This document shows, piece by piece, positions 54,400 to 62,757 of a stretch of 64,000 nt of DNA. Position 1 is the stretch's first letter. Each line of letters opens with the position of its first letter. Both the position numbers and the translations under genes were made by a program. The notes under the pieces are model-generated. The model was not told where the DNA came from and searched no databases. It was given only the letters and a program-made list of their open reading frames with translations. The DNA is taken from positions 514,929 to 578,928 of the forward strand of contig NZ_JAAWWL010000001.1 of the NCBI RefSeq assembly GCF_012272815.1, in the 5' to 3' direction. Source of the stretch: Croceivirga thetidis (GTDB lineage Bacteria > Bacteroidota > Bacteroidia > Flavobacteriales > Flavobacteriaceae).

Positions 54400-54535
54400 T
54401 TATAGAAATATCACGACCTAATTAAATATTGACTATTTATTGGGAAAAAATAGTGTACTTATTGTACAATTCTAAACCCTTCCATTCCGGATTAACCGCT
54501 CTATTTTCATGTTGTATAACTTATAATTTATTATC

Positions 54536-54730
54536 ATGAAAAAAAGTAAAAAAATCGGTCTTTCATTAAACAAAAAGGTTGTTTCTAATTTCCAACAAAG
54601 TACGATTAAAGGAGGAGCAACTCGTGGATGGACATACTGTAGTCAAGGATGTGTAAATACTGAATTTAAAGATTGTACAAGTTTACAAGGAGATTATTGT
54701 CTTAGTCAAGCGACTTGCAATGACCAATAA
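54536..54730 (+). CDS. Class I lanthipeptide precursor 1
   Basis: A 64-residue precursor. The leader MKKSKKIGLSLNKKVVSNF is shared almost exactly with the next two genes and ends in the double-Gly site TIKGG. The 37-residue core begins ATRGWTYCSQGCVNTEF, has five Cys (YC, GC, DC, YC, TC contexts) and several Ser/Thr, so up to five rings are possible. Its own terminator follows at 54758. It has no similarity in the core to precursors 2 and 3. Confidence 0.88.
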   Translation: MKKSKKIGLSLNKKVVSNFQQSTIKGGATRGWTYCSQGCVNTEFKDCTSLQGDYCLSQATCNDQ

Positions 54731-54757
54731 GAAGATTTATTAATTTCTTATTTATCT

Positions 54758-54785
54758 AGGCTTCTTGTAAAAGAAGCCTTTTTTA
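54758..54785 (+). terminator. Terminator after precursor 1
   Basis: Perfect 9-bp stem AGGCTTCTT / AAGAAGCCT with a GTAA loop, followed by TTTTTT. Confidence 0.9.
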
Positions 54786-54908
54786 ATGTAAAAAGTTCAA
54801 CTGAATTTCAAATATTCTGAATAAAAAGTACCAGTATTATGAACTTATTTAACCTGATATTTATTTTACAAAGTCCTAATTTACAAGTAATTATATACAT
54901 ATATCATT

Positions 54909-55112
54909 ATGAAAAAAAGTAAAAAAATTGGATTGTCTTTGAACAAAAAAATTATTTCTCAATTTAAATCTACTTCCATAAAAGGCGGATTAACAGGAAT
55001 TTCCGCTTTGCCGGGAATTCAATGCGGTGGCGGAGGTGGAGGCGGTGGTTTCACTCAAGGTAACAGATGCCAACAAAGTGAAGAACTTATTGGTGGTTGT
55101 AACGACAATTAG
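54909..55112 (+). CDS. Class I lanthipeptide precursor 2, polyglycine core
   Basis: A 67-residue precursor with the shared leader MKKSKKIGLSLNKKIISQF and cleavage site SIKGG. The core begins LTGISALPGIQC and continues with an unbroken run of eight Gly, then FTQGNRCQQSEELIGGC. It has three Cys and few Ser/Thr. The Gly run separates the first Cys from the rest and would give a very flexible linker between rings. A terminator follows at 55133. Confidence 0.86.
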   Translation: MKKSKKIGLSLNKKIISQFKSTSIKGGLTGISALPGIQCGGGGGGGGFTQGNRCQQSEELIGGCNDN

Positions 55113-55132
55113 AATTACAATTCACATGAACA

Positions 55133-55158
55133 AGCTGCTTAAAAGCAGCTTTTTTTTA
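55133..55158 (+). terminator. Terminator after precursor 2
   Basis: Stem AAGCTGCT / AGCAGCTT with a short loop, followed by a run of T bases. Confidence 0.88.
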
Positions 55159-55314
55159 TCAGGAAAAGAATATCGGTTTAATGATGAATTGCAATTATAG
55201 TTACATTTTTTAAGAATTAATAAGGAATAAAAGCTTCCTCTTTTTTACACTTCTTCTACCCGATTTCTCTTTCAATACTATCTAATTTAAAGTGATTAAT
55301 TTAAATATATCATT

Positions 55315-55506
55315 ATGAAAAAAAGTAAGAAAATTGGGTTGAGTCTGAACAAAAAAGTTATCTCCAACTTCCAAAAAGAGCAATTGAATGGTGGATCTTC
55401 ATGGCACACCAACATCGGTTGTCCAACCATGGAAACCTGCATTGGTAATGCAGAGTGTGGAAATCATTCCGATCATTGCTACGATACCCGGGCATGTGAT
55501 TACTAA
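55315..55506 (+). CDS. Class I lanthipeptide precursor 3
   Basis: A 63-residue precursor with the shared leader MKKSKKIGLSLNKKVISNF and the site QLNGG. The core begins SSWHTNIGCPTMETC and has five Cys; three His and several Asp give it a possible metal-binding character. Upstream spacing of about 200 bases and its own terminator suggest that each tandem precursor has a separate promoter. Confidence 0.86.
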   Translation: MKKSKKIGLSLNKKVISNFQKEQLNGGSSWHTNIGCPTMETCIGNAECGNHSDHCYDTRACDY

Positions 55507-55529
55507 GGGTATTAACTCTTGAAAATTGT

Positions 55530-55553
55530 AAAGCCACCTTTTTAGGTGGCTTT
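55530..55553. terminator. Bidirectional terminator between precursor 3 and HlyD gene
   Basis: Stem AAAGCCACCT / AGGTGGCTTT with a short T-rich loop. It ends in T bases on the plus strand and lies against the convergent hlyD-like gene, so it can serve both. Confidence 0.85.
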
Positions 55554-55558
55554 TAACT

Positions 55559-56869
55559 TCAGTCAAAAACTTTCCTCAATTCATAGAATACGCGTTGTAG
55601 CACACTAAGTTCTTCAACCACTATCTCTGCCCTCCCTTGCATCTCTTGTTTGAATGCAATTGTCTTACCAAAAGACGTCTCTAAATTTTCTAAGGTGATG
55701 TATAATGTGTAAACGGTTTCTTCGCCTTGGAGCGGAACCTCTGAAATACTCTCAATCTTTCCGCTAAGGCTTCCCCATTCCTCGTAGGGATAATTGTCCA
55801 ACTTCACCAAAACGGATTGCCCTTCTTTTACCTTTCCAGAATTTCGAACCGGGAGCGAGACCCTACCGATGATTCCATCCATTTTATGGGGCACCACCGT
55901 GAACAGCACCTCGCCAATATCTACATTTTGATACCGGTCCCAAATATCAAAAACAGTAACCTTTCCATCTATTGGGCTTCTAAGCAAATATTGTTGATCC
56001 CATGTAGTTAAAGCGGTTCTTAGATTTTGTTCCGCATTTTGTAAATCTTGTGCATTGGTGTTTTCAAATTCCGTGCCTTCAATATTTGTTCTGGTCAAAT
56101 TACTTGTAAACTCATTCAACGAAATCTGAGAACTAAAAATGGCCGTCTTGATGCTTTCATACCGTTGCTGATCTTCTAAAAATCGTCGTTCCACGTTTTC
56201 AAATTCCGATCTTGAAATCACATCTTTTTCGAACAGCTTTTTGTTTCGTTCATAATTGCTTTTTGCCAGCGCCAAATTCTGTTCAAAAATTTTAAGTTGA
56301 CGTTTTTGATTGGCCAAGAATTTACGTTCTTCAGTCAGTTGCTGTCGAAGCAGGGCGGATTGTTTCTTATTCGGAGCTAAGGTTTGGTACAGAATCATAT
56401 TTTGGTACGCGATAAGAAAAGTTCCGTACAGGGCCTGCATTTCGCCTAAATTCAATTGTGCAGGAAAAGCAGCCTTCAACGAATCAAGACTTATCAATTT
56501 ATTCGAAACCAAGTCTAATTGTTTTTGTAGAAAAATCACATCTTCGTAAGAGGCGGTATTCTCGATTTCGGCTAAAACCTGTCCTTTTGAAACTACCTCA
56601 TCAGGTTGCGTGAGTACCTGGGTTAGCCTACCAGATGATCGGGCTTTTAAATAAATGGGAGGGTTTTTGCTGGTAATTACGATTTCAGCGGGTATAACAT
56701 CGTTATAACTGACGATTGCAGAACCCACCAATAAGAGTGCAACAATGGCAAAAACAAGTGATGTACCCCAACGTATCATCCAATTGGGTGTACGGCCCAA
56801 AATCTCCTGAACTTGATCGGACCGTTCATTCAAATGTTCAATTTTTGCTTTGTATCCTTCTTCTTCCAT
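55559..56869 (-). CDS. HlyD-family membrane fusion protein of lanthipeptide exporter
   Basis: A 436-residue periplasmic adaptor. One N-terminal membrane helix (SLVFAIVALLLVGSAIVSY) is followed by a split lipoyl/barrel-sandwich domain (IYLKARSSGRLTQVLTQPDE and LRSPIDGKVTVFDIWDRYQN). A long coiled-coil hairpin lies between the two halves (KKLFEKDVISRSEFENVERR), and a beta-barrel (VSLPVRNSGKVKEGQSVLVK) comes after. It begins three bases after the ABC transporter gene and links it to an outer-membrane channel (TolC-type, not encoded here). Confidence 0.92.
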   Translation of the reverse strand: MEEEGYKAKIEHLNERSDQVQEILGRTPNWMIRWGTSLVFAIVALLLVGSAIVSYNDVIPAEIVITSKNPPIYLKARSSGRLTQVLTQPDEVVSKGQVLAEIENTASYEDVIFLQKQLDLVSNKLISLDSLKAAFPAQLNLGEMQALYGTFLIAYQNMILYQTLAPNKKQSALLRQQLTEERKFLANQKRQLKIFEQNLALAKSNYERNKKLFEKDVISRSEFENVERRFLEDQQRYESIKTAIFSSQISLNEFTSNLTRTNIEGTEFENTNAQDLQNAEQNLRTALTTWDQQYLLRSPIDGKVTVFDIWDRYQNVDIGEVLFTVVPHKMDGIIGRVSLPVRNSGKVKEGQSVLVKLDNYPYEEWGSLSGKIESISEVPLQGEETVYTLYITLENLETSFGKTIAFKQEMQGRAEIVVEELSVLQRVFYELRKVFD

Positions 56870-56872
56870 AAC

Positions 56873-59077
56873 CTACTGCCCCAGTTCCAATTGATTTTTA
56901 ACCAACTCGTAATAAAGCCCTTTCTTTTTGGTTAATTCGGCATGACTGCCCCTTTCGGTAATTTTTCCTTTGTCCAACACAATTATTTGGTCGGCGTTTT
57001 TGACCGTACTCAAACGATGGGCAACCACAACAGCTGTTTTGCCCTTGTAAAACGCATCCAATTTTTCCATGATGGTCCGTTCATTGTTCGCATCCAGCGC
57101 ACTCGTTGCCTCATCAAAAAAGATGTAATTTGGATTTTTATAAACAGCCCTTGCAATTAATATACGCTGTTTTTGACCGCCGCTCACATTGGTACCTGCG
57201 CTACCAATTTTTGTATTGAATCCTGACGGTAGTTGTTCTATAAAATCTCCAATATTGGCAACATCTACGGCGTGGGCCAATCGTTTTTTATCCATGATAC
57301 CATCCGAGTCTGATTCGGTAATATTACGCGCAATGGTATCCCCAAAAAGAAAACCGTCTTGCATAACAGAGCCGCAAGCTTTCCGCCAAAAGGTGGTGCC
57401 CAAATTTTTGAGGTTGGTATTGCCAATCTTAATTTTTCCTTTGGTTGGAGCATAGAATTTTAAGAGCAGCTTGATCAAGGTGGTTTTACCACTTCCGCTT
57501 GCACCAACGATTGCCGTTATTTTTCCTTCAGGAATTTCCAACGAGATATTATCCAAAACCTTTGGTGAGTTTTTACCTCCGTACCGGAAACTGACCTTTT
57601 CCAAAGAAATACTAAGGTCTTCAGGCAACTCCGTTATGGGTTCCAAACGACGGTCTTCTTCATCGTCTTTTTGGTGGATTTCGGATAAACGTTCCAAGCT
57701 GATTTTAGCATCCTGGCCCGTTTGGATAAATGTGATGAAATTATTGATTGGCAAATTCAATTGACCGATTATATACTGAACTGAAAGCATCATACCCAAT
57801 GTTAGGTTGCCATCGATGACCGATTTAGCTGCCACAAATGTTATTAGGATATTTTTAAGCTCGTTAAAGAAACGGCCACCAACATTCTGGGTTTGTGTTA
57901 AAGCCAGGCTCTTCAAAGAAACTTTAAAAAGTTTTACCTGAATGGCCTCCCATTCCCATCGTCTTCTACGTTCTGAGCCGTTCAATTTTATTTCTTGCAT
58001 ACCAGAAATCAACTGGTAGATACTGCTTTGGTTGTCAGCTGATTGATCAAAACGCTTGTAATCAAGTTCTGCCCGTTTTTTCAAAAAGAGTAGGGTCCAG
58101 CCCACATAAATCAGAGACCCAATCATAAAAATTGAGAAAATAAGCATGTTGTAATACGCCAGGACCACACCAAAGACCAAAATATTGAAGGCCGAGAAAA
58201 TGGTATTCAATGTTGTGCTTGATAAGAATTCTTGAATTCTATCGTGATCATATATTCGTTGTATGATATCCCCTGTATTTTTTGAGTCAAAAAAAGCAAT
58301 TGGCAATCGCATTAGTTTGATTAAAAAATCGGAAATCAAGTTGATGTTGATTCTACTGGTAACGTGCAAAAGAATCCAACTTCGAATAACCTCAACTGTA
58401 GTTTGCGATACGAAAAGGGTCAATTGTGCAATTAATATCAAATAGATAAAATTGATGTTCTGGTAATTGATACCATAATCCACAATTGATTGGGTCAGGA
58501 AGGGAAATATCAATTGTAAGATACTTCCAACAAAAAGACCCAAAAATAGCTGGGTTATGTATTTTGAATAGGGTTTGAAATAGGAGGTCAAGAATTTGAA
58601 CCCGATTTTCTTGTCCTCTTCTTCATCTTGATCATAAAATCTAGGGGTAGTTTCAAATAATAAAAGGAAGCCTTCTGAATTTATGTCGGCATTTTTACCT
58701 ATCCACCCTTTGATAAACTCCGATTTGCTGTAATCTACCAAGCCATGGGCAGGATCCGCTATGAAAACCCGATCCTTGGTTATTTTGTAAATGACTACAA
58801 AATGTCGTTGTCTCCAGTGGGCAATACAAGGCAGTGGAACTTCCTTTTCGAGTGTTTCAAAATCCAAACTGACGGCCAGTGTATGAAAGCCTATGGTTTC
58901 AGCGGCTTCAGCAATACCACCTAATGAGACCCCTTCTTTTGTAATATTCGACTTTCTTCTTAAAAAGTCAACGGGAAAAGACCTACCATAATATTTGGCA
59001 ATCATTCGAATGCAGGTAGGACCGCAATCCATTTGGTCAAGTTGCCTGTAAAAGGGAAATCGTTGCGTCCTAAGCAT
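56873..59077 (-). CDS. Peptidase-containing ABC transporter (C39, bacteriocin exporter)
   Basis: A 734-residue PCAT that cleaves double-Gly leaders and exports the core peptide. The N-terminal C39 protease has QLDQMDCGPTCIRMIAKYYG with the catalytic Cys, HWRQRHFVVIYK with His and DRVFIADPAHGL with Asp. Six membrane helices follow (about 160-430), then an ABC domain with Walker A AIVGASGSGKTTLIKLLLKF, the signature NVSGGQKQRILIARAV and Walker B YIFFDEATSALD. The GG sites of all four precursors fit this protease. It is transcribed as a two-gene unit with the HlyD adaptor, convergent to the precursor genes. Confidence 0.95.
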   Translation of the reverse strand: MLRTQRFPFYRQLDQMDCGPTCIRMIAKYYGRSFPVDFLRRKSNITKEGVSLGGIAEAAETIGFHTLAVSLDFETLEKEVPLPCIAHWRQRHFVVIYKITKDRVFIADPAHGLVDYSKSEFIKGWIGKNADINSEGFLLLFETTPRFYDQDEEEDKKIGFKFLTSYFKPYSKYITQLFLGLFVGSILQLIFPFLTQSIVDYGINYQNINFIYLILIAQLTLFVSQTTVEVIRSWILLHVTSRININLISDFLIKLMRLPIAFFDSKNTGDIIQRIYDHDRIQEFLSSTTLNTIFSAFNILVFGVVLAYYNMLIFSIFMIGSLIYVGWTLLFLKKRAELDYKRFDQSADNQSSIYQLISGMQEIKLNGSERRRRWEWEAIQVKLFKVSLKSLALTQTQNVGGRFFNELKNILITFVAAKSVIDGNLTLGMMLSVQYIIGQLNLPINNFITFIQTGQDAKISLERLSEIHQKDDEEDRRLEPITELPEDLSISLEKVSFRYGGKNSPKVLDNISLEIPEGKITAIVGASGSGKTTLIKLLLKFYAPTKGKIKIGNTNLKNLGTTFWRKACGSVMQDGFLFGDTIARNITESDSDGIMDKKRLAHAVDVANIGDFIEQLPSGFNTKIGSAGTNVSGGQKQRILIARAVYKNPNYIFFDEATSALDANNERTIMEKLDAFYKGKTAVVVAHRLSTVKNADQIIVLDKGKITERGSHAELTKKKGLYYELVKNQLELGQ

Positions 59078-59241
59078 AACTTACAAGATAGCAATTCTGA
59101 ATATTCTACACGAGGAAAAAAAGTTCATTTCTAGGGCACTTTAGTTCGGATACAAAATATCCGACCTTACCCAAAAGAAAGAATTTTAATAGGTAGCGCA
59201 CACTCTAGGCACTTTATAGTAGGAAAATCTAAAATTAAACG

Positions 59242-59249
59242 TATTTTTG
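59242..59249 (+). promoter_or_regulatory. Bacteroidota-type -7 element for rpsP operon
   Basis: TATTTTTG, a match to TAnnTTTG, 85 bases upstream of the S16 start. A hairpin (TCGGATA / TATCCGA) at 59146-59164 lies further up. A long 5' leader is usual for ribosomal protein genes. Confidence 0.5.
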
Positions 59250-59333
59250 CACCCGCTTTTACCCGAAAGCGATTGACATTTTGAAATTAAAGAATTAATA
59301 ACCGGGGTCGGGTACCCCACAAATTAATGTGAT

Positions 59334-59966
59334 ATGCCAGTAAAAATTAGACTGCAACGCCATGGTAAAAAAGGAAAACCATTCTATTGGATCGTTGCTG
59401 CAGATTCCCGAGCAAAAAGAGACGGTAAATTTTTAGAGAAATTGGGTACCTATAACCCAAACACGAATCCTGCTACCATCAACTTAGATATTGATGGTTC
59501 GGTACAATGGTTGCAAAACGGGGCCCAAGCTACCGATACTGCACGTGCAATTTTGAGCTACAAAGGTGTAATGATGAAAAAACACCTACTTGGAGGTGTT
59601 GCGAAAGGTGCCTTTTCTGAAGAAGAAGCTGAAAAGAAATTTGCTGCTTGGTTGGAAGATAAAGAAGCTAAGGTTCAGGCAAAACGTGATGGTTTAAGCA
59701 AAGCTGATGCCGATGCAAAAGCCAAAGCTTTGGAAGCTGAAAAAGAGGTAAGCGAAGCTCGACTTAAAGCGCAACAGCCAGAACCAGAGGCAGAAGAAGT
59801 AGCTGAAGAGGCTGCCGCAGAAGGCGAAGCAGCTGTAGAGGCCACTACTGAGGAGGCTCCAGCAGAAGAAGCTACCACTGAAGCAAACGCTGAAACTGAA
59901 GAAGCTCCTGCTGAAGAGGCTGCTCCTGAGGCAGATGCTACTGAAGAAGAAGCTCCAAAAGAGTAA
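59334..59966 (+). CDS. rpsP: 30S ribosomal protein S16 with acidic C-terminal extension
   Basis: A 210-residue S16. The first about 80 residues are the standard S16 fold ([40 protein letters not shown]). After a charged helical linker ([20 protein letters not shown]) the last about 65 residues are nearly all Glu and Ala with some Thr. The tail is a feature known in Bacteroidota S16 proteins. It precedes rimM by 13 bases, the usual rpsP-rimM pairing. Confidence 0.96.
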   Translation: MPVKIRLQRHGKKGKPFYWIVAADSRAKRDGKFLEKLGTYNPNTNPATINLDIDGSVQWLQNGAQATDTARAILSYKGVMMKKHLLGGVAKGAFSEEEAEKKFAAWLEDKEAKVQAKRDGLSKADADAKAKALEAEKEVSEARLKAQQPEPEAEEVAEEAAAEGEAAVEATTEEAPAEEATTEANAETEEAPAEEAAPEADATEEEAPKE

Positions 59967-59979
59967 ATAAAGAGTAACG

Positions 59980-60513
59980 ATGCGCAAGGAAGATTGTTTC
60001 TACCTGGGCAAAATCGTATCAAAGTATAGTTTCAAGGGTGAAGTACTCCTAAAATTGGATACTGATGAACCCGAGATTTATGAAGAAATGGAATCAGTTT
60101 TTGTCGAATTGGGCAAAAATTTGGTTCCATTTTTCATTAAAAAAAGTCGATTGCACAAATCGACATTACTCCGCGTTTCGTTTGAAGATGTATCAGATGA
60201 AGCTTCAGCTGATACTATTCTAGGGAAAGGGGTGTATTTACCCTTGACAATGCTTCCCAAATTAGATGGAAACCAGTTTTATTATCATGAAGTTATTGGT
60301 TTTACAATGCTGGATAACGTTCATGGCGATGTTGGAACAATACAGTCCATCAATGATTCCGCTGCACAGGTTTTATTCGAAGTCCAAAAAGGAGAAAAGC
60401 AATTGCTCATTCCACTTACCGATGATATCATAACCAAGGTAAATCGAGAAGATAAAACTGTTCATGTGCAAACTCCTGAAGGCCTCATAGATCTCTATTT
60501 AGGAGAAGAGTGA
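59980..60513 (+). CDS. rimM: 16S rRNA processing protein RimM
   Basis: A 177-residue ribosome maturation factor needed for 30S assembly near the S19 binding site. The N-terminal RimM domain (YLGKIVSKYSFKGEVLLKLD) and the PRC-barrel (GFTMLDNVHGDVGTIQSIND, LLIPLTDDIITKVNREDKTV) are both present. It is co-transcribed with rpsP. Confidence 0.95.
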   Translation: MRKEDCFYLGKIVSKYSFKGEVLLKLDTDEPEIYEEMESVFVELGKNLVPFFIKKSRLHKSTLLRVSFEDVSDEASADTILGKGVYLPLTMLPKLDGNQFYYHEVIGFTMLDNVHGDVGTIQSINDSAAQVLFEVQKGEKQLLIPLTDDIITKVNREDKTVHVQTPEGLIDLYLGEE

Positions 60514-60536
60514 AATTTTCTGAATCAGTTAATCTC

Positions 60537-60544
60537 TATCTTTA
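60537..60544 (+). promoter_or_regulatory. Possible -7 element for sulfatase gene
   Basis: TATCTTTA (one base from TAnnTTTG), 20 bases before the sulfatase ATG. Weak evidence. Confidence 0.3.
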
Positions 60545-60563
60545 GTGAAATTAGCTATCAATA

Positions 60564-61991
60564 ATGCGCTATTTAGTCTTCCTCCTAGGCCTAATAATTA
60601 GTTATTCGTGCAAGTTTGATGCAACTCAAACGAAAGTTGTAAAAGAACCAACCCCTCCGAACATTGTAATCATTTTTACAGATGACCAGGGTTACAACGA
60701 TGTCGGGATTTTTGGCAGTGCTATTAAGACGCCAAATTTGGACCAAATGGCCGCAGATGGCATCACACTTACCAACTATTACGCGGCCCAAGCTGTTTGT
60801 TCTGCCTCGAGAGCCGGACTTTTGACTGGTTGTTACCCAAACCGCATAGGAATTCACAATGCACTAGGACCTGATAACACCCATGGTATCAATGCTACGG
60901 AAACCACCATTGCCGAAATGCTCAAAGCGATTGGATATAAGACTGCTATTTACGGAAAATGGCACTTAGGGCATCATAAAAAGTTCTTACCAACACGGCA
61001 TGGTTTTGATGAATGGTTTGGAATACCTTACTCCAATGATATGTGGCCCTATCACCCGCAACAAGGACCAATTTTCAACTTTCCAAATCTTCATTTGTAT
61101 GAGAATGAAATGGTCATTGACACCTTGACCGAGCAGTCTCAATTGACAACTCAAATAACAGAACGTAGCATAGACTTTATCAATCGGAATAAAGACAATC
61201 CCTTTTTTCTTTATGTCCCCCACCCGCAACCTCATGTGCCATTATTCGTCTCTGAAAAGTTCAAAGGAAAATCCGAGAAAGGATTATATGGGGATGTGAT
61301 TATGGAGCTCGATTGGTCAGTTGGCCAAATTCTAGATGCCCTCAAAAAAAATGGGCTTGAAGAAAACACCATGGTTATTTATACATCCGATAATGGACCT
61401 TGGCTATCTTATGGTAACCATGCCGGAAGTGCTTGGCCTTTGCGAGAGGGTAAAGGAACTGCATGGGAAGGTGGGCAACGCGAACCTTTTATCGTGAAAT
61501 ATCCTGATAGTATTGCCCCAGGTAAATTAATTAAGGAACCGCTTATGGCCATTGACCTTTTACCTACCATAGCTGAACTTACTGGAGCGGAACTTCCTGA
61601 TCAAAGCATTGATGGTAAAAGTTCCTGGTCTTTATTAAAAGGAGAAAGTAGCAAGAGTCCCCAAGAAGCATACTTCTTCTATTATCGGGTAAACGAACTC
61701 TTTGGTGTTCGCTATGGCAAATGGAAACTGTATTTCCCGCACAGGTATAGAACCATGGCTGGTCAAGAACCTGGCAAGGATGGTCAACCGGGTAACTATC
61801 GATTTATCAATCTTGAAGAAATTGAGCTGTATGATTTAGAAAATGATGTCAGCGAAACCCAAAATGTTGCCGAAAAATTTCCAGATGTTGTTCGAAAAAT
61901 CAAATCGTTGGCCAAAAAAAAGCGCCAAGAACTCGGTGATGCTTTGCTCGACATCGAGGGTGAGGAAACCCGTGAACCTGGTAGAATTTAG
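60564..61991 (+). CDS. Sulfatase (arylsulfatase family), lipoprotein
   Basis: A 475-residue type I sulfatase. The leader YLVFLLGLIISYSC gives a lipobox Cys. IVIIFTDDQGYNDVGIFG supplies the metal-binding Asp pair. QAVCSASRAGLLTGCYPNRI is the sulfatase signature, with Cys (C-x-A-S-R form) to be converted to formylglycine. KWHLGHH and HPQPHVPLFV carry the other active-site Lys and His residues. It probably removes sulfate esters from algal polysaccharide or glycan fragments in the periplasm. Neighbours are housekeeping genes rather than a polysaccharide locus. An anaerobic or FGE-type maturase is needed and not in view. Confidence 0.9.
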   Translation: MRYLVFLLGLIISYSCKFDATQTKVVKEPTPPNIVIIFTDDQGYNDVGIFGSAIKTPNLDQMAADGITLTNYYAAQAVCSASRAGLLTGCYPNRIGIHNALGPDNTHGINATETTIAEMLKAIGYKTAIYGKWHLGHHKKFLPTRHGFDEWFGIPYSNDMWPYHPQQGPIFNFPNLHLYENEMVIDTLTEQSQLTTQITERSIDFINRNKDNPFFLYVPHPQPHVPLFVSEKFKGKSEKGLYGDVIMELDWSVGQILDALKKNGLEENTMVIYTSDNGPWLSYGNHAGSAWPLREGKGTAWEGGQREPFIVKYPDSIAPGKLIKEPLMAIDLLPTIAELTGAELPDQSIDGKSSWSLLKGESSKSPQEAYFFYYRVNELFGVRYGKWKLYFPHRYRTMAGQEPGKDGQPGNYRFINLEEIELYDLENDVSETQNVAEKFPDVVRKIKSLAKKKRQELGDALLDIEGEETREPGRI

Positions 61992-61992
61992 A

Positions 61993-62703
61993 ATGGAGGA
62001 ATTCCGATTTAAAGCGTTTACTATTCAACAAGACCGTTGCGCAATGAAGGTGGGAACCGATGGCGTTTTATTGGGGGCATGGGCTTCTCTAGATCACAAC
62101 CCAAAATCTATACTTGATATCGGCTCCGGAACTGGACTTATTGCATTGCAAATGGCACAACGTTCAACGGCTGAACTTATCGATGCTATTGAATTGGACG
62201 AAAACGCATTCGAACAATGCGTTGAAAACTTTGAAGCTTCCCCATGGTCCGATAGACTATTTTGCTATCATGCTTCGTTTCAGGAGTTCATAGCTGAAAT
62301 GGATGAACCCTACGATTTAATTATTTCGAATCCCCCGTTTTATAAAGAAGATGTGCCATCTAGGAATTTTGAGCGTGACAAAGCCCGTCAAAGCCAATCC
62401 TTGCCCTTTGATGTCTTATTGGAAGGAGTTTCAAAACTACTTTCAGTTTCAGGGCAATTCGCCGTTGTTGTCCCCTTTGCAATACAAGATGATTTTTGCT
62501 CCATTGCTTCTAGTTATGACCTATTCCCTCTAAAAATCACCCATGTCAAAGGCAATTACAATTCTCCTTTCAAAAGATCCCTTCTTCAATTTTCTAAAAA
62601 TAAAATCGAGGTTAAAGTCGAGGAACTCGTTATAGAGAAAGAGCGACATCTATACACCGATTCTTATATAAATCTAACTAAGGATTTTTACTTAAAAATG
62701 TAA
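61993..62703 (+). CDS. tRNA1(Val) adenine-N6 methyltransferase, TrmN6/YfiC-like
   Basis: A 236-residue SAM-dependent methyltransferase. The glycine-rich SAM motif is ILDIGSGTGLIALQMAQRST and the N6-adenine catalytic motif is LIISNPPFYKEDVPSRNFER (NPPF). The N-terminal FTIQQDRCAMKVGTDGVLLG is the TrmN6/YfiC hallmark. I start it at the ATG at 61993, one base after the sulfatase stop. The longer frame from 61843 would overlap the sulfatase by 149 bases and adds nothing conserved. E. coli TrmN6 modifies A37 of tRNA-Val. Confidence 0.88.
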   Translation: MEEFRFKAFTIQQDRCAMKVGTDGVLLGAWASLDHNPKSILDIGSGTGLIALQMAQRSTAELIDAIELDENAFEQCVENFEASPWSDRLFCYHASFQEFIAEMDEPYDLIISNPPFYKEDVPSRNFERDKARQSQSLPFDVLLEGVSKLLSVSGQFAVVVPFAIQDDFCSIASSYDLFPLKITHVKGNYNSPFKRSLLQFSKNKIEVKVEELVIEKERHLYTDSYINLTKDFYLKM

Positions 62704-62735
62704 CAAATACAAGGTCTAATGTTTTATTTCGTTAG

Positions 62736-62743
62736 TACCTTTG
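62736..62743 (+). promoter_or_regulatory. Bacteroidota-type -7 element for acyl-CoA dehydrogenase gene
   Basis: TACCTTTG matches TAnnTTTG and ends 14 bases before the ATG at 62758. Because it lies downstream of the alternative ATG at 62719, it argues for 62758 as the true start. Confidence 0.55.
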
Positions 62744-62757
62744 ATAAAATTTTTTGC

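Noticed and set aside
54536-55506. Tandem near-identical segments considered as a repeat array or CRISPR
   Set aside because: The repeats are the leader-coding parts of three precursor genes, spaced about 370-400 bases apart; no CRISPR array or cas gene is present in the window.
59675-60022. Minus-strand Ala/Ser-rich frames opposite rpsP
   Set aside because: Antisense of the repetitive Glu/Ala tail of S16, with no other support.
61843-61992. Longer start for the methyltransferase overlapping the sulfatase
   Set aside because: Adds 50 residues with no conserved content; the ATG at 61993 begins right at the conserved TrmN6 N-terminus.
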